This document shows positions 19,641 to 26,832 of a DNA stretch of 26,832 nucleotides, piece by piece; position 1 is the stretch's first letter, and each line of letters begins with the position of its first letter. The DNA is taken from NCBI GenBank assembly GCA_964058805.1, contig CAXKVV010001129.1, forward strand, positions 1 through 26,832. The letters run 5' to 3'. Both the position numbers and the translations under genes were made by a program. This stretch comes from Schoenoplectus triqueter. Taxonomy: Eukaryota; Streptophyta; Magnoliopsida; Poales; Cyperaceae. The notes beneath the pieces are model-generated. The model saw only the letters and a list, made by a program, of their open reading frames with translations, had not been told where the DNA came from and did not search any database.

Positions 19641-22600
19641 AGGAGTGATTATTTAATTTTCACTGAATTATGTGCAGTTATGGGGCCAAAAATATTGAAA
19701 TACTCAAATAATATTTTTTTTTAAATAGCTGTTTCTAATGCATCTTACTTATGTTTTGGGAAAAAATAGTGTCGTAGAATATTCATATCGAAGTTTTAAT
19801 TGAGCAATCTTATAATAGACATGATTAGGAGTAATTATATGAATTCGCACGAAATTATGTGTGTTTATGCGGCCAAAAAATTTAAAAAAGTCAAACAACT
19901 TGTTTAAACAGCAGTTTTTAATGCATCTACTTATGTTTTGCGCCAAATTTGTGTCATAGAATATTTATATCGAAGTTTTCATTAGATAATCTTATAATAG
20001 GTATAATTAAAAGTAATTATATTAATTTTCACGAAATTATACATAGTTATGCGGTAAAAAAATTTGACAAACTCAATCAGCTAGTTTAAACTGCTGTTCT
20101 TTTAATGCATCTTACCTATGTTTTGTGCAAACTTGGTGTCGTAGAATATTCATATCGAGGTATTAATTGGATAATCTTCTAATGGGCACTAATAGGTGTA
20201 ATTATATTAATTTTCACGAAATTATATGTAGTTATGAGACAATAAATTTTGAAAATCTTAAACAACTAGTTTAAACAGCAATTTCAAATGTATCTTATTT
20301 TTGCTTTATGAAAAATTACAGTTATAGGATATTCATATTGGAGTGTTAATTGGAAAATCATATAATAGGCATAATTAGGAGTAATTATATTAATTTGCGT
20401 GAAATTATGTCTAGTTATGCAGCCAAAAAATTTACAAAACTCAAACAACTTGTTTAAACAGCTATTTTTAATGCATCTTACTTATTTTTTATGCGAAATT
20501 CATATCGTAGAATGTTCATATCGAAGTGTCAATTGGATAATCTTCCAATAGGAATAATTAGGAGTAATTATATTAATTTTCACGAAATTATGTGTCATTA
20601 TGAGGCAATAAATGTTAAAAATCTTAAACAACTTGTTTAAACAGCAATTTCTAATGTATCTTACTTATGTCTTATGAACAAATAGTGTCCTATGATGTTC
20701 GTATCGAAGTGTTAATTTGACAATCTTATAACAGGCATAGTTAGGAGTAATTATATTAATTCGCTCGAAATTATGTGTGGTTTTGATGCAAAAAATGTTG
20801 AAAATCTTAAACAACTTGTTTAAACAACGGTTTCTAATGCACCTTACTTATATTTTGTGTAAAATTAGCATCATAGAATATTCATATAAAAGTTATAATT
20901 GGACAATCATATAATAGGCATAATTATGAGTAATTATATTAATTTTTACGAAATTATATGTAGTTATGCGGCCAAAAAATTTCAAAAACTCAATCAATTT
21001 GTTTAAACAACTTTTTTCAATGCATCTTATTTATGTTTCGTGCAAAATTTGTGCCGTACAATGTTCATATCGAAGTGTTAATTGGATAATCTTCTAATAG
21101 GTATAATTAGGGGTAACTATATTAATTTTCACGAAGTTACGCGCAGTTATGAGTCAAAAAAATATTAAAACTCTTAAACTACTTGTTTAAACAGCGGTTT
21201 CTAATGTATCTTACTTATGTTTTATGAAAAAATAGTATCGTAGGATATTCATATCTAAGTTTTAATTGGACAATCTTGTAATAGGCATAATTGTGAGTAG
21301 TTATATTATTTTGCATGAAATTATGTGTATTTATGCGGCCAAAAATTTTGTTAAACACAAACAACTTGTTTAAACAGCTGTTTTTAATTCACCTACTTAT
21401 GTCTTGTGCAAACCTAGTGTCGTAGAATGTTCATATCGAAGTGCAAATCATTTAATATTTTAATAGGCACAATTAGGAGTAATTCTATTAATTTTCATGA
21501 AATTAGATGTAGTTATGAGGCCAAAAATGTTGGAAAACCTAACTTTTTGAAATAGCAGTTTCTAGTGCATCTTACTTATGTTTTGAGGAAATATAGTGCC
21601 CTAAAATATTCATTTTGAAGTGTTAATTGAACAATCTTATAATAGGCATAATTAGGAGTAATTATATTAATCTGCACCAAATTATGTGTAGTTATGCGGC
21701 CATAAATTTTCATAAAGCCAAACAACTTGTTTAAACAGCGATTTTTAGGGCATCTTACTTATGTTTTGTGCAATATTAGCGTTATAGAATATTCATATCG
21801 AAGTTCTAATTGGACAATTTTATAATAGGCGTAATTAGGATTGATTGTATTAATTTGCATGGAATTATACGTAGTTATGCGGCCAAAAATTATGAAAAAC
21901 TCAAACAGCAGTTTTGAATGCATCTTACTTATGTTTTGCGCGGAATTAGCGTCATAGAACATTCATATCAAAATTTTAATAGGACAATCTTATAATAGGC
22001 ATAATCAGGAGTAAATATTTTAATTTGCGCGAAATTATGTGTCGTTGTGCGGCCAAAAATTTTCATAAAGCCAAACAAATTGTTTAAACAGCAGTTTTTA
22101 ACGCATCTTACTTATGTTTTGTGCAAAAATGGCGTTATAGAATATTCATATCGAAGTTTTAATTGGACAATTTTATAATATGCGTAATTAGGAGTAGTTA
22201 CATTAATTTTCATGAGATTATGTGTAGTTATGAGGGCAAAAATTTTAAAAACTCAAACAATCTTTTTATTAGTAGCAGTTTCTAAAGCATCTTACTTACG
22301 TTTTGTGAAAAATTAGTATCGTAGAATATTCATATCAACGTGTTGATTGAAAAATCATATAAAAGACATGATTAGGAGTAATTATATTAATTTATACGAA
22401 ATTATGTACAGTTATGCGGCCAAAAAATTTGGAACGATCAAACAACTTGTTTAAACAGCAGTTTTTAATGCATCTTACTTAAGTTTTGTGCAAAATTAGT
22501 GTTGCACAACATTCATCTCGATGTTTTAATAGGAAAATCGTACTATAGACATATTTAGGAGTAATTATAGTAATTTATAAGAAATTATGTGCAGTTACGC

Positions 22601-22918
22601 AGCCAATATTTTCGAAAAACTCAAATAACTCGTTTAAACAGCCGTTTTTAATGCATCTTACTTATGTTTTGTGTTAAATTAGCGCCGTAGAATATTCATA
22701 TCGATGTTTTAATTAGAAGATCTTATAATAGGCATGTTAGGAGTAATTATACTAATTTATAAGAAACTATGTGTAATTATGCGGCCGAAAAGTTTAGAAA
22801 ACTCAAACAACTTTGTTTAAACAGTTGTTTTTAAAGCCTCCCACTTATGTTTTGTGCAGAATTAGTGTTGTAGAATGTTCATGTTGAAGTGTTAATTAGA
22901 TAATTTATAGGCATAATT
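19641..22918. repeat. HOR copy 7 (3,278 bp)
   Basis: This full-length unit shares the A to C change in M7 (20842) with copy 6, exactly 3,278 bp upstream. No private change was seen. Copies 6 and 7 therefore look like products of one duplication or conversion event. Confidence 0.95.
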
Positions 22919-25900
22919 AGGAGTGATTATTTAATTTTCACTGAATTATGTGCAGTTATGGGGCCAAAAATATTGAAATACTCAAATAATATTTTTTTTT
23001 AAATAGCTGTTTCTAATGCATCTTACTTATGTTTTGGGAAAAAATAGTGTCGTAGAATATTCATATCGAAGTTTTAATTGAGCAATCTTATAATAGACAT
23101 GATTAGGAGTAATTATATGAATTCGCACGAAATTATGTGTGTTTATGCGGCCAAAAAATTTAAAAAAGTCAAACAACTTGTTTAAACAGCAGTTTTTAAT
23201 GCATCTACTTATGTTTTGCGCCAAATTTGTGTCATAGAATATTTATATCGAAGTTTTCATTAGATAATCTTATAATAGGTATAATTAAAAGTAATTATAT
23301 TAATTTTCACGAAATTATACATAGTTATGCGGTAAAAAAATTTGACAAACTCAATCAGCTAGTTTAAACTGCTGTTCTTTTAATGCATCTTACCTATGTT
23401 TTGTGCAAACTTGGTGTCGTAGAATATTCATATCGAGGTATTAATTGGATAATCTTCTAATGGGCACTAATAGGTGTAATTATATTAATTTTCACGAAAT
23501 TATATGTAGTTATGAGACAATAAATTTTGAAAATCTTAAACAACTAGTTTAAACAGCAATTTCAAATGTATCTTATTTTTGCTTTATGAAAAATTACAGT
23601 TATAGGATATTCATATTGGAGTGTTAATTGGAAAATCATATAATAGGCATAATTAGGAGTAATTATATTAATTTGCGTGAAATTATGTCTAGTTATGCAG
23701 CCAAAAAATTTACAAAACTCAAACAACTTGTTTAAACAGCTATTTTTAATGCATCTTACTTATTTTTTATGCGAAATTCATATCGTAGAATGTTCATATC
23801 GAAGTGTCAATTGGATATTCTTCCAATAGGAATAATTAGGAGTAATTATATTAATTTTCACGAAATTATGTGTCATTATGAGGCAATAAATGTTAAAAAT
23901 CTTAAACAACTTGTTTAAACAGCAATTTCTAATGTATCTTACTTATGTCTTATGAACAAATAGTGTCCTATGATGTTCGTATCGAAGTGTTAATTTGACA
24001 ATCTTATAACAGGCATAGTTAGGAGTAATTATATTAATTCGCTCGAAATTATGTGTGGTTTTGATGCAAAAAATGTTGAAAATCTTAAACAACTTGTTTA
24101 AACAACGGTTTCTAATGCAACTTACTTATATTTTGTGTAAAATTAGCATCATAGAATATTCATATAAAAGTTATAATTGGACAATCATATAATAGGCATA
24201 ATTATGAGTAATTATATTAATTTTTACGAAATTATATGTAGTTATGCGGCCAAAAAATTTCAAAAACTCAATCAATTTGTTTAAACAACTTTTTTCAATG
24301 CATCTTATTTATGTTTCGTGCAAAATTTGTGCCGTACAATGTTCATATCGAAGTGTTAATTGGATAATCTTCTAATAGGTATAATTAGGGGTAACTATAT
24401 TAATTTTCACGAAGTTACGCGCAGTTATGAGTCAAAAAAATATTAAAACTCTTAAACTACTTGTTTAAACAGCGGTTTCTAATGTATCTTACTTATGTTT
24501 TATGAAAAAATAGTATCGTAGGATATTCATATCTAAGTTTTAATTGGACAATCTTGTAATAGGCATAATTGTGAGTAGTTATATTATTTTGCATGAAATT
24601 ATGTGTATTTATGCGGCCAAAAATTTTGTTAAACACAAACAACTTGTTTAAACAGCTGTTTTTAATTCACCTACTTATGTCTTGTGCAAACCTAGTGTCG
24701 TAGAATGTTCATATCGAAGTGCAAATCATTTAATATTTTAATAGGCACAATTAGGAGTAATTCTATTAATTTTCATGAAATTAGATGTAGTTATGAGGCC
24801 AAAAATGTTGGAAAACCTAACTTTTTGAAATAGCAGTTTCTAGTGCATCTTACTTATGTTTTGAGGAAATATAGTGCCCTAAAATATTCATTTTGAAGTG
24901 TTAATTGAACAATCTTATAATAGGCATAATTAGGAGTAATTATATTAATCTGCACCAAATTATGTGTAGTTATGCGGCCATAAATTTTCATAAAGCCAAA
25001 CAACTTGTTTAAACAGCGATTTTTAGGGCATCTTACTTATGTTTTGTGCAATATTAGCGTTATAGAATATTCATATCGAAGTTCTAATTGGACAATTTTA
25101 TAATAGGCGTAATTAGGATTGATTATATTAATTTGCATGGAATTATACGTAGTTATGCGGCCAAAAATTATGAAAAACTCAAACAGCAGTTTTGAATGCA
25201 TCTTACTTATGTTTTGCGCGGAATTAGCGTCATAGAACATTCATATCAAAATTTTAATAGGACAATCTTATAATAGGCATAATCAGGAGTAAATATTTTA
25301 ATTTGCGCGAAATTATGTGTCGTTGTGCGGCCAAAAATTTTCATAAAGCCAAACAAATTGTTTAAACAGCAGTTTTTAACGCATCTTACTTATGTTTTGT
25401 GCAAAAATGGCGTTATAGAATATTCATATCGAAGTTTTAATTGGACAATTTTATAATATGCGTAATTAGGAGTAGTTACATTAATTTTCATGAGATTATG
25501 TGTAGTTATGAGGGCAAAAATTTAAAAAACTCAAACAATCTTTTTATTAGTAGCAGTTTCTAAAGCATCTTACTTACGTTTTGTGAAAAATTAGTATCGT
25601 AGAATATTCATATCAACGTGTTGATTGAAAAATCATATAAAAGACATGATTAGGAGTAATTATATTAATTTATACGAAATTATGTACAGTTATGCGGCCA
25701 AAAAATTTGGAACGATCAAACAACTTGTTTAAACAGCAGTTTTTAATGCATCTTACTTAAGTTTTGTGCAAAATTAGTGTTGCACAACATTCATCTCGAT
25801 GTTTTAATAGGAAAATCGTACTATAGACATATTTAGGAGTAATTATAGTAATTTATAAGAAATTATGTGCAGTTACGCAGCCAATATTTTCGAAAAACTC

Positions 25901-26196
25901 AAATAACTCGTTTAAACAGCCGTTTTTAATGCATCTTACTTATGTTTTGTGTTAAATTAGCGCCGTAGAATATTCATATCGATGTTTTAATTAGAAGATC
26001 TTATAATAGGCATGTTAGGAGTAATTATACTAATTTATAAGAAACTATGTGTAATTATGCGGCCGAAAAGTTTAGAAAACTCAAACAACTTTGTTTAAAC
26101 AGTTGTTTTTAAAGCCTCCCACTTATGTTTTGTGCAGAATTAGTGTTGTAGAATGTTCATGTTGAAGTGTTAATTAGATAATTTATAGGCATAATT
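22919..26196. repeat. HOR copy 8 (3,278 bp, most private changes)
   Basis: This full-length unit has three private substitutions: T for A at 23818 (near the 3' end of M5), A for G at 25125 (M13) and A for T at 25524 (M15). It lacks the copy 6-7 variant in M7. It is the full copy with the most private differences, though still more than 99.9% identical to copy 3. Confidence 0.95.
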
Positions 26197-26832
26197 AGGA
26201 GTGATTATTTAATTTTCACTGAATTATGTGCAGTTATGGGGCCAAAAATATTGAAATACTCAAATAATATTTTTTTTTAAATAGCTGTTTCTAATGCATC
26301 TTACTTATGTTTTGGGAAAAAATAGTGTCGTAGAATATTCATATCGAAGTTTTAATTGAGCAATCTTATAATAGACATGATTAGGAGTAATTATATGAAT
26401 TCGCACGAAATTATGTGTGTTTATGCGGCCAAAAAATTTAAAAAAGTCAAACAACTTGTTTAAACAGCAGTTTTTAATGCATCTACTTATGTTTTGCGCC
26501 AAATTTGTGTCATAGAATATTTATATCGAAGTTTTCATTAGATAATCTTATAATAGGTATAATTAAAAGTAATTATATTAATTTTCACGAAATTATACAT
26601 AGTTATGCGGTAAAAAAATTTGACAAACTCAATCAGCTAGTTTAAACTGCTGTTCTTTTAATGCATCTTACCTATGTTTTGTGCAAACTTGGTGTCGTAG
26701 AATATTCATATCGAGGTATTAATTGGATAATCTTCTAATGGGCACTAATAGGTGTAATTATATTAATTTTCACGAAATTATATGTAGTTATGAGACAATA
26801 AATTTTGAAAATCTTAAACAACTAGTTTAAAC
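26197..26832. repeat. HOR copy 9, partial (first 636 bp)
   Basis: The window ends inside this unit. It holds M1 (26197-26382), M2 (26383-26564), M3 (26565-26749) and the first 83 bp of M4 (26750-26832), stopping just after that monomer's GTTTAAAC palindrome. No difference from copy 1 or copy 3 was seen over this stretch. The array continues beyond the window. Confidence 0.95.

Larger units (their letters stand above)
1..26832. repeat. Satellite DNA array, 18-monomer higher-order repeat
   Basis: The whole window is head-to-tail satellite DNA. Monomers of about 182 bp begin with AGGAGTAATTATATTAATT or a variant of it and recur without interruption. Every eighteenth monomer is almost identical, which gives a higher-order period of 3,278 bp (3,266 or 3,274 bp in three copies). 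Both window ends fall inside the array, so its true length is unknown. No transposon, gene or unique sequence interrupts it, and no monomer is inverted. Satellites with this organisation usually lie at centromeres or in pericentromeric heterochromatin; that role is inferred from family behaviour and not shown here. The family and species are not recognised. Confidence 0.97.

Noticed and set aside
1..26832. CENP-B box (consensus TTCGNNNNANNCGGG) in the monomers
   Set aside because: I looked for TTCG followed at the right spacing by CGGG and found none on either strand. GCGGCC and TATCGAAG are conserved but do not match.
1..26832. CRISPR array or bacterial repeat cassette
   Set aside because: Repeats are contiguous 170-186-bp monomers that diverge gradually along their length. 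There are no short identical repeats separated by unique spacers and no cas genes.
1..26832. Rolling-circle concatemer or assembly collapse of one 3.3-kb circle
   Set aside because: Copies differ by specific, phased variants (three indel and eight substitution events) that group neighbours, and copy lengths differ. Independent tandem copies explain this better, although reads would be needed to exclude an artefact fully.
1..26832. Known satellites: primate alpha satellite, and maize, rice and Arabidopsis centromere repeats
   Set aside because: Monomer length is similar to some of these, but the sequence as I can recall those families does not match beyond general AT-richness. No identification is claimed.

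Overview
The window is one uninterrupted, gene-free tandem satellite array. No credible protein-coding gene, tRNA, rRNA, transposon or single-copy sequence is visible. The DNA is AT-rich: a hand count of the first 120 bases gives 32 G or C. It is built from monomers of about 182 bp (170-186 bp), all in the same orientation. The monomers are divergent from each other, but they form a block of 18 that repeats almost without change. This is a higher-order repeat (HOR): M1 to M18, 3,278 bp in its canonical form. Eight full copies and the first 636 bp of a ninth fill the window exactly, with no gap, spacer, inversion or array edge.

Organism: nucleosome-sized AT-rich monomers, a long HOR and near-perfect copy homogeneity are typical of a eukaryotic centromeric or pericentromeric (less often subtelomeric, sex- or B-chromosome) satellite. 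I do not recognise the family. It does not look like primate alpha satellite or the plant centromere repeats I can recall, so no species is named. A plant is plausible but is only a guess.

Layout: copy 1, 1-3266; copy 2, 3267-6532; copy 3, 6533-9810; copy 4, 9811-13088; copy 5, 13089-16362; copy 6, 16363-19640; copy 7, 19641-22918; copy 8, 22919-26196; copy 9 (partial), 26197-26832. Copies 3, 4, 6, 7 and 8 are 3,278 bp. Copies 1 and 2 are 3,266 bp because they share a 13-bp deletion in M7 and a 1-bp insertion in M8. Copy 5 is 3,274 bp because of a private 4-bp deletion in M5. By eye I found only eight substitution events and three indel events across all copies, so copies are over 99.9% identical apart from the indels. 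The 18 monomers are annotated once, in copy 3.

Inside the HOR the monomers fall into families by shared diagnostic bases. A has 11 members: M2, M3, M5, M8, M10, M12-M14, M16-M18. B1 has four: M4, M6, M7, M9. B2 has three: M1, M11, M15. The order is B2-A-A-B1-A-B1-B1-A-B1-A-B2-A-A-A-B2-A-A-A. An A/B1 alternating zone and a B2-A-A-A zone can be made out. Fourteen of 18 canonical monomers carry the palindrome GTTTAAAC at about monomer position 76, often inside a longer dyad. This element has been lost by deletion at least twice, and all three B2 monomers lack it. The most conserved stretch lies just downstream, around GCATCTTACTTATGTTTTG.

The most interesting points are the 18-mer architecture with ordered monomer families, the recurrent loss of the central palindrome by deletion between short direct repeats, and the block-wise sharing of rare variants by neighbouring copies, which records recent local homogenisation.
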